Shown one piece after another: positions 17,594 through 26,512 of a stretch of 64,000 nucleotides of DNA (positions are counted from its first letter, which is position 1; each line of letters begins with the position of its first letter). The position numbers and the translations under genes are program-made. Source of the DNA: Labedella endophytica (GTDB taxonomy: Bacteria; Actinomycetota; Actinomycetes; Actinomycetales; Microbacteriaceae); NCBI RefSeq assembly GCF_003990045.1, contig NZ_RZGZ01000001.1:620001-684000 (forward strand). Reading direction: 5' to 3'. The notes below the pieces were generated by a model. It was given only the letters and a program-made list of their open reading frames with translations, searched no databases and was not told the DNA's origin.

Positions 17594-18295
17594 ATGGCGA
17601 AGAGCGACTCGTCCGTGAAGACGTCGAAGAAGAAGTCGAGCGAGGCGGACAAGGCCGAGCGCAAGGCGATCAAGCGTGCGGTGACCGTCGAAGCCGAACG
17701 AGCCGACGCCGAGGACGAGCGCCTCGAGAAGGCCGCGAGGAAGGCGAAAGACAAGGCCAAGGCCGCGAAGAAGTTCGCCGACCGCGAGAAGACCGCGAAG
17801 GCCGAGAAGGCGGCGAAGGCCGCGAAGGCTGAGAAGAAGTCCGCCCAGCGGGCGGCCGAGCTGAAGGCGGAGGAGCGCGCGAAGGCGGAGAAGGCCGAGA
17901 AGAAGGCGAAGGAGCGCGCGAAGGCGGAGAAGGCCGAGAAGAAGGCCAAGCAGAAGGCCAAGGCGGAGAAGGCCGAGAAGAAGGCCAAGCAGAAGGCCAA
18001 GGCGGAGAAGGCGGAGCGGAAGGCGCGCGAGAAGGCGTCGATCGCTCGGGCGGAGAAGAACGCCCGCGAGGAAGCCGCGTCCGTCGCTCGCGCCGCGGCC
18101 GAGCGCGCGCGACGCACCGCCGCGGGCGAGGCGGAGGTTGAATCCCTCACCTCCGAGCCGAGCCCCGTCCCCGACGCGTCGTGGTCCGTCGTGCGACTGC
18201 GGTCCTTCGCCCGTTCGCGCGGGTTCACCGCCCTCTCGCGTAAGCGCAAGCAGGAGCTCCTGGACCTCTTCTCCGAGACGCCGCGTGACGTCTGA
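17594..18295 (+). CDS. Lys/Ala/Glu-rich coiled protein with C-terminal Rho_N/SAP-like motif
   Basis: A 233-aa, extremely charged, low-complexity protein. About residues 10-190 are Lys/Ala/Glu-rich, including four 13-residue repeats of the type ERAKAEKAEKKAK (17873-18028). The last about 35 residues (VRLRSFARSRGF and LSRKRKQELLDLF) match the Rho termination factor N-terminal/SAP-like helix-extended-helix pattern that binds nucleic acid. This suggests a histone-H1-like or RNA/DNA-binding protein. GGGAGA lies just before the ATG. It overlaps the NRPS start by 11 bases, so the two are probably co-translated. Confidence 0.75.
   Translation: MAKSDSSVKTSKKKSSEADKAERKAIKRAVTVEAERADAEDERLEKAARKAKDKAKAAKKFADREKTAKAEKAAKAAKAEKKSAQRAAELKAEERAKAEKAEKKAKERAKAEKAEKKAKQKAKAEKAEKKAKQKAKAEKAERKAREKASIARAEKNAREEAASVARAAAERARRTAAGEAEVESLTSEPSPVPDASWSVVRLRSFARSRGFTALSRKRKQELLDLFSETPRDV
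17873..18028 (+). repeat. Four tandem 39-bp coding repeats
   Basis: Four in-frame 39-base units, each encoding about ERAKAEKAEKKAK with Q/R substitutions in later units. The second and third share long identical stretches, indicating recent duplication or slippage. Confidence 0.85.
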
Positions 18296-21200
18296 GGCGT
18301 CGGCGACGGGGAGCGTGACCGGGCGGACATCCGACCAACTCGACGTCCTGTCGCGCGCGCACGCGGCACCGGCCGAGCGGACGCTCGTGGACATCCTGCG
18401 GGACTCGGCCGCCCGGTACCCCGACGCGTCGGCGCTCGACGACGGCACCGTCTCCCTGAGCTATCGCGAGGTCCTGGCCCACGCCGTCCGGGTCGCGGCC
18501 GTGCTCGCCGCGGCGGGTGTGCGCCGCGGCGACCGGGTGGGTATCCGGATGCAGTCGGGGCGGCGACAGCTCTACATCGCGATCCTCGGCGTCCTCGTCG
18601 CGGGGGCGGCCTACGTGCCCGTCGACGCCGACGACCCCGAAGAACGCGCGACGCTCGTCTTCGGGGAGGCCGATGTCGTCGGCATCCTCGAGGGCGACGG
18701 GGTGTTCGTGCCCCGTGCCGATGGCCGCGGAGACATGGTCGTGGACGGACCCGGCACGATGGTCGCGGCCGACGAGCGACCGACGGTCGACACGGCGGCG
18801 CTCACGGTGGTCGCGCCGCCCCGTCCCACCGACGACGCATGGATCATCTTCACGTCCGGGTCGACCGGTGTGCCGAAGGGCGTCGCGGTGAGCCATCGTT
18901 CGGCCGCCGCCTTCGTGGACGCGGAGGCCCGTATCTTCCTGGCGGACGAGCCCATCGGCCCCGACGATCGGGTCCTGGCCGGCCTCTCCGTGGCCTTCGA
19001 CGCCTCGTGCGAGGAGATGTGGCTCGCGTGGGGCCACGGCGCGTGTCTCGTGCCCGCCCCGCGCTCGCTCGTGCGCAGCGGCGTGGACCTCGGGCCGTGG
19101 CTCGTCGCCCGCGGGGTGACCGTCGTCTCCACCGTGCCGACGCTGGCAGCGCTCTGGCCGGCCGAATCCCTCGAGAACGTGCGCCTGCTCATCTTCGGCG
19201 GCGAGGCCTGCCCGCCCGAACTCGCCGAGCGCCTCGCGGTCGACGGTCGCGAGGTGTGGAACACCTACGGCCCGACCGAGGCGACCGTGGTCGCGTGCGC
19301 CGCACCGCTCGGCGGGGCGGGACCCGTGCGCATCGGCCTCCCGCTCGACGGCTGGGACCTCGCCGTCGTGGACGCCGCCGGCGAGCGTGTCGCCGAGGGC
19401 GAGGTGGGCGAGCTCGTCATCGGCGGGGTCGGCCTCGGTCGCTACCTCGACGCGGCGAAGGACGCCGAGAAGTACGCTCCCGCGCCGACGCTCGGCTGGA
19501 ACCGTGCGTACCGCAGCGGTGACCTCGTCCGTTTCGAGGCCGCCGGCCTCGTCTTCCAGGGTCGCGTCGACGATCAGGTCAAGGTGGGCGGACGGCGCAT
19601 CGAGCTCGGCGAGATCGAGGCGTCCCTCCAGGCGCTTCCGGGCGTCGCGGGGGCGGCCGCGGCCGTGCGCTCGTCGTCCTCCGGATCCCCCGTGCTCGTG
19701 GGGTACCTGGCCGTGCCCGATCGGTCGGCGTTCGATCGTCCGGCAGCGATCGCGGCATTGCGCGCCGAACTCCCCGCCGCCCTCGTTCCCGTGCTCGCCC
19801 TCGTCGACGAGCTGCCGACGCGCACGTCGGGGAAGGTGGACAAGGCGGCCCTGCCGTGGCCGCTCCCCGTCGAGGAGACGTCGGAGGACGCCGTGCCGGA
19901 GGGGATGCGCCTGCTCGCACAGGACTGGACCGCCGTCCTCGGCGTTCCCGTGCCGAGCGCCGAGGCGAACTTCTTCGACCTCGGCGGCGGGTCCCTCGCC
20001 GCGGCGCAACTCGTCACCCGCGTCCGCGCCCGCGACCCGGAGTTCACCGTCGCGGATGTCTACGCCCTGCCGCGACTCGTCGCGATGGCCGCGGCGCTCG
20101 ACGAGCGGGACGACGAGGATCGCGGTCGAGGCCGCCCCACCGACTTCCACCGGGTGGAGCCGACTCCGCGCGCGATGGGCGTCTTCCAGACGATCGCGAG
20201 CGTGCCGATCGCCTCCCTCGCCGCCGCGCGCTGGCTCGCGTCCCTGCTCGCGGTCGCCTGGGTACTCGGGCTGTTCGGTCTCGCCGGGCCCCTGCCGCGA
20301 CCGGACGGCTGGGTCGTCGCCCTTCTCGTCCTCCTCTTCGTGACGCCGCTCGGGCGCATGCTCCTGACGGCGCTCGCCGCTCGTGTGCTGCTCCGCGGAC
20401 TCCGGCCAGGGGACTACCCGCGTGGGGGGTCGGTGCACCGCCGCATCTGGGCCGTGGAATCGATCGCGCACGCCCTCGGCGGCGTCGGTCTGTCCGGGGC
20501 ACCGTTCGTGGTGGCCTACGGCCGTCTCCTGGGTGCCCGCATCGCGAGCGAGGTCACGCTCCACTCCTTGCCGCCGCTCACGGGCATGCTGACGATCGGA
20601 GAGGGGGCCTCGGTCGAACCCGAGGTCGACCTCTCCGGGTACTGGATCGACGGGGACATCCTCCGTGTCGGCGAGGTCAGGATCGGCGCGGGAAGCGTCA
20701 TCGGCGCTCGCAGCGCCCTCCTTCCCGGCACCCGCATCGGGCGCGACGCACAGATCGAACCCGCCTCCGCCGTGTTCGGGCGGGTGCGGGCCGGGCAGAG
20801 GTGGGCCGGCTCGCCCGCCGTGCGGGTGGGTCGGGCGCGCCGGTGGTGGCCGGACGCGCCGCCCCCGCGCGGCCGCGGCTGGTGGTGGGTCTACGCAGCC
20901 TCGAGTTCCGTGCTCGCGCTGCTGCCCGCGGTCGCTCTCGTCTGCGGCGCCGCCGTGCTCGTGCCGGCGATCGGCGGGGCGGACACGATCGGGGAGGCAG
21001 GGCTCCGCGCCCTCTTACTCGTCGTCCCGGCGACGCTCGTCGCTGGCCTCGTCCTGGCCGCGGAGGTCGTGCTCGTCACGCGGGCCCTCGCGATCGGGCT
21101 CACCGAGGGCGTCTTCCCGGTCCGCAGCCGGCAGGGATGGCAGGTGTGGGCCACCGAGCGCCTGCTCGATCTCTCCCGCACGATCCTGTTCCCGCTCTAC

Positions 21201-22298
21201 TCGAGCCTCTTCACGCCGGTCTGGTTGCGACTGCTCGGGGCCGAGGTGGGCCGTGACGTCGAGGCGTCCACCGTGCTCCTCATCCCGAGCATGACGACGA
21301 TCCGCGACGGCGCGTTCCTCGCGGACGACACTCTCGTGGCGTCCTACGAGCTCGGCGGGGGCTACGTGAGCATCGGGCGGGCGGAGATCGGTCGCCGCTC
21401 CTTCCTCGGTAATTCGGGGATGGCGGCTGGCGGTCGACGGATCCCGCGGGACAGCCTCGTCGCGGTGCTGTCCGTGGCGCCGCGCAAATCGAAGGCCGGC
21501 TCGTCCTGGCTCGGCTCGCCCACCGTGCGACTCCGGCGTACCCCCGCGGTCGTCGACGACGCGCTCACTTTCTCGCCCCCGGGCCGGTTACGGGTGGCCA
21601 GGGCCGCGTGGGAACTCGCCCGGGTCGTGCCCGTGGTGGTCTCCGTCGCCATCGGGCTGCTCCTCCTGTGGGCTCTCGCGATGGGCGTCGAGGTCGTCGG
21701 TCTCGTTCCGACCCTGGCCGTCGGCGGTGTCGTGCTCATCCTCGTTGGTGCGGTGGCCGCGGGGCTCACGAGTCTCGCGAAGTGGACCCTGATCGGGCGG
21801 ATCCGCGCCGGCGAGCATCCGCTGTGGTCATCGTTCATCTGGCGCAGCGAACTCGCGGACACATTCACCGAAATGGTGGCCGCGCCCTGGTTCGCGAACG
21901 GCGCGGCCGGTACCCCCGCCCTCGTCGTGTGGTTGCGCTCCCTGGGAGCGCGCATCGGGCGCGGCGTCTGGTGCGAGAGCTACTGGCTCCCGGAGGCGGA
22001 TCTCGTCTCCCTCGGGGACGGATCGACGGTCAACAGGGGCTGCGTCGTGCAAACGCACCTGTTCCATGATCGAATCATGAGCATGGACCACGTGACCCTC
22101 GGCGCCGGAGCGACGCTCGGACCCCACAGCGTGGCGCTCCCCGCGGCGCGGGTGGGCGACCATGCGACCATCGGACCCTCCTCCCTCGTCATGCGCGGCG
22201 AGACCGTCCCGGACGGTGGGCGGTGGAGCGGCAACCCGATCGGACCCTGGCGGGACGTCGTGGTGGGCGACTACCACGTGTCGGCCGCGTCCCGATGA
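18285..22298 (+). CDS. Pls/PosA-type non-ribosomal peptide synthetase (predicted poly-lysine synthetase-like)
   Basis: A 1337-aa single-module enzyme. An adenylation domain (about residues 25-520) has FTSGSTGVPKG and FDAS (D239), NTYGPTEA, YRSGDLVR and SGKVDK motifs. Next is a carrier domain with the phosphopantetheine Ser (S570 in LGGGS), then transmembrane segments alternating with three left-handed-helix/acyltransferase-like blocks (for example VRIGAGSVIGARSALLPGTRIG). This matches the epsilon-poly-lysine synthetase architecture. Reading the ten specificity residues by alignment to PheA gives DAESIGTVVK, close to the remembered bacitracin lysine code DAESIGSVCK. The product is therefore predicted to be a lysine homopolymer or lysine conjugate, made at the membrane. 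GTG start overlaps the previous gene; end overlaps the peptidase. Confidence 0.85.
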   Translation: MTSEASATGSVTGRTSDQLDVLSRAHAAPAERTLVDILRDSAARYPDASALDDGTVSLSYREVLAHAVRVAAVLAAAGVRRGDRVGIRMQSGRRQLYIAILGVLVAGAAYVPVDADDPEERATLVFGEADVVGILEGDGVFVPRADGRGDMVVDGPGTMVAADERPTVDTAALTVVAPPRPTDDAWIIFTSGSTGVPKGVAVSHRSAAAFVDAEARIFLADEPIGPDDRVLAGLSVAFDASCEEMWLAWGHGACLVPAPRSLVRSGVDLGPWLVARGVTVVSTVPTLAALWPAESLENVRLLIFGGEACPPELAERLAVDGREVWNTYGPTEATVVACAAPLGGAGPVRIGLPLDGWDLAVVDAAGERVAEGEVGELVIGGVGLGRYLDAAKDAEKYAPAPTLGWNRAYRSGDLVRFEAAGLVFQGRVDDQVKVGGRRIELGEIEASLQALPGVAGAAAAVRSSSSGSPVLVGYLAVPDRSAFDRPAAIAALRAELPAALVPVLALVDELPTRTSGKVDKAALPWPLPVEETSEDAVPEGMRLLAQDWTAVLGVPVPSAEANFFDLGGGSLAAAQLVTRVRARDPEFTVADVYALPRLVAMAAALDERDDEDRGRGRPTDFHRVEPTPRAMGVFQTIASVPIASLAAARWLASLLAVAWVLGLFGLAGPLPRPDGWVVALLVLLFVTPLGRMLLTALAARVLLRGLRPGDYPRGGSVHRRIWAVESIAHALGGVGLSGAPFVVAYGRLLGARIASEVTLHSLPPLTGMLTIGEGASVEPEVDLSGYWIDGDILRVGEVRIGAGSVIGARSALLPGTRIGRDAQIEPASAVFGRVRAGQRWAGSPAVRVGRARRWWPDAPPPRGRGWWWVYAASSSVLALLPAVALVCGAAVLVPAIGGADTIGEAGLRALLLVVPATLVAGLVLAAEVVLVTRALAIGLTEGVFPVRSRQGWQVWATERLLDLSRTILFPLYSSLFTPVWLRLLGAEVGRDVEASTVLLIPSMTTIRDGAFLADDTLVASYELGGGYVSIGRAEIGRRSFLGNSGMAAGGRRIPRDSLVAVLSVAPRKSKAGSSWLGSPTVRLRRTPAVVDDALTFSPPGRLRVARAAWELARVVPVVVSVAIGLLLLWALAMGVEVVGLVPTLAVGGVVLILVGAVAAGLTSLAKWTLIGRIRAGEHPLWSSFIWRSELADTFTEMVAAPWFANGAAGTPALVVWLRSLGARIGRGVWCESYWLPEADLVSLGDGSTVNRGCVVQTHLFHDRIMSMDHVTLGAGATLGPHSVALPAARVGDHATIGPSSLVMRGETVPDGGRWSGNPIGPWRDVVVGDYHVSAASR

Positions 22299-23680
22299 TG
22301 CGGGGGCGAACGGTACCCGCGGGTTCGGACCCCTACGTCCCGAAGAACGGCAACGCCGGTCTCTCGGTGGAGCGCTACGAGCTCGAGCTCGACTACCGGT
22401 TGACGACGAACCGTCTGAGCGCGGTCGCGCGGCTCGACGTGCTCGCGACCGCCGACCTCGCGCGATTCACGCTCGACCTCTCGCGCCTCCAGGTGGCGAG
22501 TGTGCGCATCGATGGCGAGCGGGTGGCCGGGTACAGCCAGTCGACCCACAAGCTGACCGTGACGCCCCAGCGATCGATCGACGCGGGCACGCGGTTCCGG
22601 GTCGCCGTCGAATACTCCGGGGCGCCCCGACCGCGCTCGAGCACGTGGGGACCGGTGGGCTGGGAGGAGCTCGCCGACGGCGTCATCGTGGCGTCGCAGC
22701 CGAGCGGGGCCTCGACCTGGTTCCCGTGCAACGACGTGCCCTCGGACAAGGCGTCGTATTCGATCCGGGTGACGACGGAAGCGCCGTACACCGTCGTATG
22801 CAACGGGCGGCTCCTGAGTAGAACCGTGCGATCGGGCCGCGCCACCTGGTTGTTCGAGCAGGAGGAGCCGACGGCCACGTACCTCGCCACCGTGCAGATC
22901 GGTCGCTATCAAAGCATCGACGCGGTCTGGGACGGCGTGCCCGGGCGCATGGTGTTCCCCGGTGCGATCCGGCGCCGCGTGGAGTCCGACCTGGCCGACG
23001 TCCCGCGCATGATGGAGGTCTTCCAGCGTGCCTTCGGGCCGTACCCCTTCGCGGGCTATGCGGTCGTCGTGACGGCCGACGTGCTGGAGATCCCCCTCGA
23101 GGCGCAGTCCCTCGCGATCTTCGGGTCGAACCACCTGTCGGGCTCGGGTGACTGGGAGCGACTCGTCGCGCACGAGCTCGCCCATCAGTGGTTCGGCAAC
23201 GCCGTCGGCGTCTCGGAATGGCGGCACATCTGGCTCAACGAGGGCTTCGCGTGCTACGCCGAGTGGGTGTGGTCCGAGGCGTCGGGCGGCCCGACGGCCG
23301 ACGCGCTCGCGCGCGAGCATCACGCCGTGCTCGCGCGCGCGGGCGGCGACATCGTGCTGAGCGATCCGGGCGCCCGTGACATGTTCGACGACCGGGTCTA
23401 CAAGAGGGGCGCGCTGACGCTCCACGCGGTGAGGCTGGCCGTCGGCGACGTGCTCTTCTTCGACATCGTGCGCGGCTGGGTCTCCGAGAACCGGCACAGC
23501 GTCGTCTCGACGGACGACTTCCGGGCCCTCGTCGCCCGCTCGTGCGCCACGGTGCCGGGGATGCCCGCATCCGCCCTCGATGCGCTCCTCTCGGTGTGGC
23601 TCGACGCGGCCGCTCTCCCGCCCTACCCGGCGGCGACCGTCACGACGAGCCCGTCGACGACGGTCGACGACAACCGGTAG
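22295..23680 (+). CDS. M1 family zinc metallopeptidase
   Basis: A 461-aa gluzincin. The zinc motif HELAH (H293, E294, H297) is followed 19 residues later by E316 in LNEGFACY, exactly the HExxH-x18-E spacing. The GAMEN exopeptidase motif is replaced by an IPLEAQS segment. The protein is shorter than PepN (about 870 aa) and has no signal peptide or C-terminal ERAP domain. It is coupled to the NRPS by ATGA at 22295. Zinc aminopeptidases degrade epsilon-poly-lysine in known producers, so self-protection or product trimming is a reasonable inference. Its 3' end overlaps the convergent transferase gene by 58 bases. Confidence 0.88.
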   Translation: MMRGRTVPAGSDPYVPKNGNAGLSVERYELELDYRLTTNRLSAVARLDVLATADLARFTLDLSRLQVASVRIDGERVAGYSQSTHKLTVTPQRSIDAGTRFRVAVEYSGAPRPRSSTWGPVGWEELADGVIVASQPSGASTWFPCNDVPSDKASYSIRVTTEAPYTVVCNGRLLSRTVRSGRATWLFEQEEPTATYLATVQIGRYQSIDAVWDGVPGRMVFPGAIRRRVESDLADVPRMMEVFQRAFGPYPFAGYAVVVTADVLEIPLEAQSLAIFGSNHLSGSGDWERLVAHELAHQWFGNAVGVSEWRHIWLNEGFACYAEWVWSEASGGPTADALAREHHAVLARAGGDIVLSDPGARDMFDDRVYKRGALTLHAVRLAVGDVLFFDIVRGWVSENRHSVVSTDDFRALVARSCATVPGMPASALDALLSVWLDAAALPPYPAATVTTSPSTTVDDNR

Positions 23681-24243
23681 GACGCCCCCGTCCCGTCGAT
23701 CGTTCCGCGAGGACCGGCTCCGGCGCCGATCCCCTCCACGTGGACGCGGCCGGGATCCAGTTCGAGGCCGCGGCCGTCGGCCTTGAGCACGGACTCCACG
23801 ACGGTCCACGCCTCGAGCGCCTCCGGTCCATCGGCCGCCTGGGCCGCCCACGGACCGAGGAGCGTGCGGATGGCCACGGGGCGGTCGGCGCTGCCGACCA
23901 CCGGTTCCGCGTCGATGCCGATCACGCCCGTCGAGACCGCGACCACCGTGTCTGTCCCGGCGTGGGACACGCTCGCCGTGCCCTCCGTGCTCTGCCCTCG
24001 CACGGAGAGGACGGGCCGCCCGTGGTCGGCCCCGCACCGGACGCAACGCGCCGTCACGGAAACGTCCGCGGCGTCGACGCCGAACAGGATCGAGGCGGCG
24101 TCCGCGAGGAGGCGGCGACCGAGAGAGCGTCGTTCGTCCCGCGAACGCATCACACCATCGTCCCGGTGGAGCAGCACGACGAGGCCGTCGCCGAGCGCGA
24201 AGCGGCCCGTGATGTTCACCCCGTCTACCCGATCCCGCTCCAC
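23623..24243 (-). CDS. 4'-phosphopantetheinyl transferase superfamily protein
   Basis: About 206 aa. Sfp/EntD-type motifs are present: SVSHAGTD (substrate-binding His), GIDAEPV (Mg-binding acidic residues), and the catalytic helix WTVVESVLKADGRGLELDP. It would transfer phosphopantetheine from CoA to the carrier Ser of the adjacent NRPS. No ribosome site is obvious; the GTG at 24243 is a tentative start, with GTG at 24219 as an alternative. It lies convergent to, and overlaps, the M1 peptidase end. Confidence 0.82.
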   Translation of the reverse strand: MERDRVDGVNITGRFALGDGLVVLLHRDDGVMRSRDERRSLGRRLLADAASILFGVDAADVSVTARCVRCGADHGRPVLSVRGQSTEGTASVSHAGTDTVVAVSTGVIGIDAEPVVGSADRPVAIRTLLGPWAAQAADGPEALEAWTVVESVLKADGRGLELDPGRVHVEGIGAGAGPRGTIDGTGASYRLSSTVVDGLVVTVAAG

Positions 24244-24287
24244 GGCACCATCGTGCCACGCGGCACGAGGTCGGGTCGGGTGGCGAC

Positions 24288-24293
24288 TACCAT
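24288..24293 (+). promoter_or_regulatory. Leaderless-type -10 box (TACCAT)
   Basis: TACCAT is followed by six bases and the GTG at 24300. It lies in the short divergent gap with the phosphopantetheinyl transferase. Confidence 0.45.
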
Positions 24294-24299
24294 CAGGGG

Positions 24300-24617
24300 G
24301 TGAGCGCCACCGACCAGACCCCCGCCCCCGCCGCTTCGACGGCATCCGCGATGCGAGCGGCGCGTACGCGCACCGTTCTCGGCCACGCGCTCGAGGCTGC
24401 GGCCTCCGCGGCCGACGGCGGTCTCGACGCCGTCATCGCCGCCGGGCAGGCCTCCCTCATGGGTGAACCCCACGTGGAACTGGTGCGTGTGAGCACCGTG
24501 GACGGGGAGACAGGCGGAGCCCTCGACAGCGGGCACAGCGGCACCGTCACGGTCACGATCGCAGCACGGGTCGACGGCGTGGACGCGAGCCGGTCGCGCA
24601 CCTTCTACGTCGCGTGA
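24300..24617 (+). CDS. Hypothetical protein, 105 aa
   Basis: Not recognised. An Ala/Thr-rich N-terminus of about 25 residues precedes a helix (RTVLGHALEAAASAADGGLDAVIAAGQ) and a predicted beta-strand half (HVELVRVSTVDGE, GTVTVTIAARVDG). Coding is supported by the leaderless -10 box, codon bias and position between two real genes. No signal peptide or membrane segment. Confidence 0.6.
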   Translation: MSATDQTPAPAASTASAMRAARTRTVLGHALEAAASAADGGLDAVIAAGQASLMGEPHVELVRVSTVDGETGGALDSGHSGTVTVTIAARVDGVDASRSRTFYVA

Positions 24618-24635
24618 CGACCCCGCGACACCCCA

Positions 24636-24641
24636 TAAGCT
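24636..24641 (+). promoter_or_regulatory. lysS -10 box (TAAGCT)
   Basis: TAAGCT is 30 bases before the lysS ATG, which also has AGAGGAG as ribosome site. Confidence 0.4.
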
Positions 24642-24671
24642 AAAAGGAGCCGTCAGAGGAGTTCTCCCCGC

Positions 24672-26219
24672 ATGTCCGTCACCCCGCAGGCCCCGTCCGA
24701 CCCGTCCTCCGCACCGGCGGAACCCACGGAGCAGGAGATCACCGAGCAGAAGGCCGTTCGCCTCGCGAAGCGCCAGCGACTGATCGACGAGGCCGTCGAC
24801 GCCTCCGGTGGGGCCTACCCCGTCTCCGTCCCCGTGACGCACACGATCCCCGCCGTCCGGGAGGCATACGGTCACCTCGCCGCCGACGAGGCCTCGGGCG
24901 ACACCGTCGCCGTGGCCGGCCGCATCGTGCACCTCCGCAACACGGGCAAGCTGTGCTTCGCGAGTCTGCAGTCCGGCGACGGCACGCGCATCCAGGCCAT
25001 GGTGAGCCTCGCCGCCGTCGGTGAGGAGAGCCTCGCCGCGTGGAAGGACCTCGTCGACCTCGGCGACCACGTCTTCGTGTCAGGTGAGGCCGCCGCGAGC
25101 CGCCGCGGCGAGCTCTCGATCATGGTCACCGAGTGGCGCATCGCGTCGAAGGCGATCCAGCCGCTCCCGAACCTTCACAACGAGCTCTCCGAGGAGACGC
25201 GGGTTCGCTCGCGCTACCTCGACCTCATCTCCCGCGAGCAGGCCAGGCGCAACGTCGTGACGCGCTCGAAGGCCGTCGCGAGCCTCCGTGCCACCTTCGC
25301 CGCCCGTGACTTCCTCGAGGTCGAGACCCCGATGCTCCAGGTGATGCACGGCGGAGCCTCCGCCCGCCCGTTCGTCACCCACTCGAACGCCTTCGACACC
25401 GAGCTGTTCCTCCGCATCGCCCCGGAGCTCTACCTCAAGCGGGCCGTCGTCGGCGGCATCGACCGCGTGTTCGAGATCAACCGCAACTTCCGCAACGAGG
25501 GCGCGGATTCGACCCACAGCCCCGAGTTCGCGATGCTCGAGGCCTACGAGGCGTACGGCGACTACTCGTCGATCGCCGATCTCACCCAGACCCTCATCCA
25601 GGAGGCCGCCGTCGCCGTGTCCGGGAGCCACGTCGTGACGTGGGCCGACGGCACCGAGTACGACCTCGGCGGCGAGTGGGACCGCATCTCGATGTTCGAG
25701 AGCCTCTCCGAGGCCGCCGGCGCACACATCACGCCCGAGACGCCGATCGAGGAGCTCGCGGCGCTCGCCGAACGCGAGGGCGTCGAGGTTCCCCACCCCA
25801 TCCACGGCAAGTACGTCGAGGAGCTGTGGGAGCACTTCGTGAAGGGCGGGCTCGTCCGCCCCACCTTCGTCATGGACTTCCCCGTGGACACGAGCCCGCT
25901 CGTGCGCGCCCACCGCTCCATCGCCGGCGTGGTCGAGAAGTGGGACCTGTACGTGCGCGGGTTCGAGCTCGCCACGGGCTACTCCGAGCTCGTCGATCCC
26001 GTCGTGCAGCGCGAGCGCTTCGTGGCGCAGGCGCTGTTGGCCGCGCAGGGCGACGTCGAGGCCATGCGGCTCGACGAGGAGTTCCTCCGTGCGCTCGAGC
26101 ACGGCATGCCCCCCACGGGCGGCATGGGAATGGGCGTCGACCGTCTCCTCATGGCGCTCACGGGGCTCGGTATCCGCGAGACGATCCTCTTCCCGCTCGT
26201 CAAGGAGACTCAGGGCTGA
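24672..26219 (+). CDS. lysS: Lysyl-tRNA synthetase, class II
   Basis: A 515-aa cytosolic enzyme charging tRNA-Lys. It has an N-terminal OB-fold anticodon domain (about residues 70-180, with [20 protein letters not shown]) and class II motifs: motif 1 around [17 protein letters not shown], motif 2 [18 protein letters not shown], motif 3 [15 protein letters not shown]. Length is normal. It is 2.4 kb from the lysine-coded NRPS, but its location between DUF2520 and clpC is ancestral in this lineage, so the adjacency may be incidental. Confidence 0.97.
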   Translation: MSVTPQAPSDPSSAPAEPTEQEITEQKAVRLAKRQRLIDEAVDASGGAYPVSVPVTHTIPAVREAYGHLAADEASGDTVAVAGRIVHLRNTGKLCFASLQSGDGTRIQAMVSLAAVGEESLAAWKDLVDLGDHVFVSGEAAASRRGELSIMVTEWRIASKAIQPLPNLHNELSEETRVRSRYLDLISREQARRNVVTRSKAVASLRATFAARDFLEVETPMLQVMHGGASARPFVTHSNAFDTELFLRIAPELYLKRAVVGGIDRVFEINRNFRNEGADSTHSPEFAMLEAYEAYGDYSSIADLTQTLIQEAAVAVSGSHVVTWADGTEYDLGGEWDRISMFESLSEAAGAHITPETPIEELAALAEREGVEVPHPIHGKYVEELWEHFVKGGLVRPTFVMDFPVDTSPLVRAHRSIAGVVEKWDLYVRGFELATGYSELVDPVVQRERFVAQALLAAQGDVEAMRLDEEFLRALEHGMPPTGGMGMGVDRLLMALTGLGIRETILFPLVKETQG

Positions 26220-26235
26220 GCCAGGGAGCCTGACG

Positions 26236-26241
26236 TAGACT
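26236..26241 (+). promoter_or_regulatory. -10 box (TAGACT) before small membrane protein
   Basis: TAGACT ends ten bases before the ATG at 26252. No ribosome-binding sequence is visible. Confidence 0.4.
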
Positions 26242-26251
26242 GGGGCCCATC

Positions 26252-26443
26252 ATGATGATCGAGAATTTCTGGCTCAACGCCATCTGGTCGCTCTTCCCGA
26301 CCATCGTGCTGGGTGTCATCTTCTACTTCGTCATGCGCTCCGTCATCCGCGTCGACCGCAACGAGCGCCGCGCGTACTCGGAGATCGAGGCGGAGGAGCG
26401 CGCGAAGCGTGGACTGCCTCCGAAGCCCTCCGCGACCTCCTGA
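26252..26443 (+). CDS. Small single-pass membrane protein, 63 aa
   Basis: An N-terminal hydrophobic helix (IWSLFPTIVLGVIFYFVMRS) is followed by a basic/acidic cytosolic tail ending KPSATS. Function unknown. Small proteins of this shape are conserved between lysS and downstream genes in related actinobacteria, as far as can be judged from memory. A second ATG follows immediately at 26255. Confidence 0.7.
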   Translation: MMIENFWLNAIWSLFPTIVLGVIFYFVMRSVIRVDRNERRAYSEIEAEERAKRGLPPKPSATS

Positions 26444-26458
26444 GCAACGCTCGACCCG

Positions 26459-26464
26459 TAAACT
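26459..26464 (+). promoter_or_regulatory. cls -10 box (TAAACT)
   Basis: TAAACT lies about 49 bases before the cardiolipin synthase ATG. Confidence 0.4.
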
Positions 26465-26512
26465 GAGGCCGACGTCGGCGATCGGTGCCGTCGCCTCACG
26501 GCCGGGGAGAGT

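Noticed and set aside
17873-18028. Tandem 39-bp repeats as a CRISPR array
   Set aside because: Repeats are contiguous with no spacers, remain in frame and encode Lys-rich protein.
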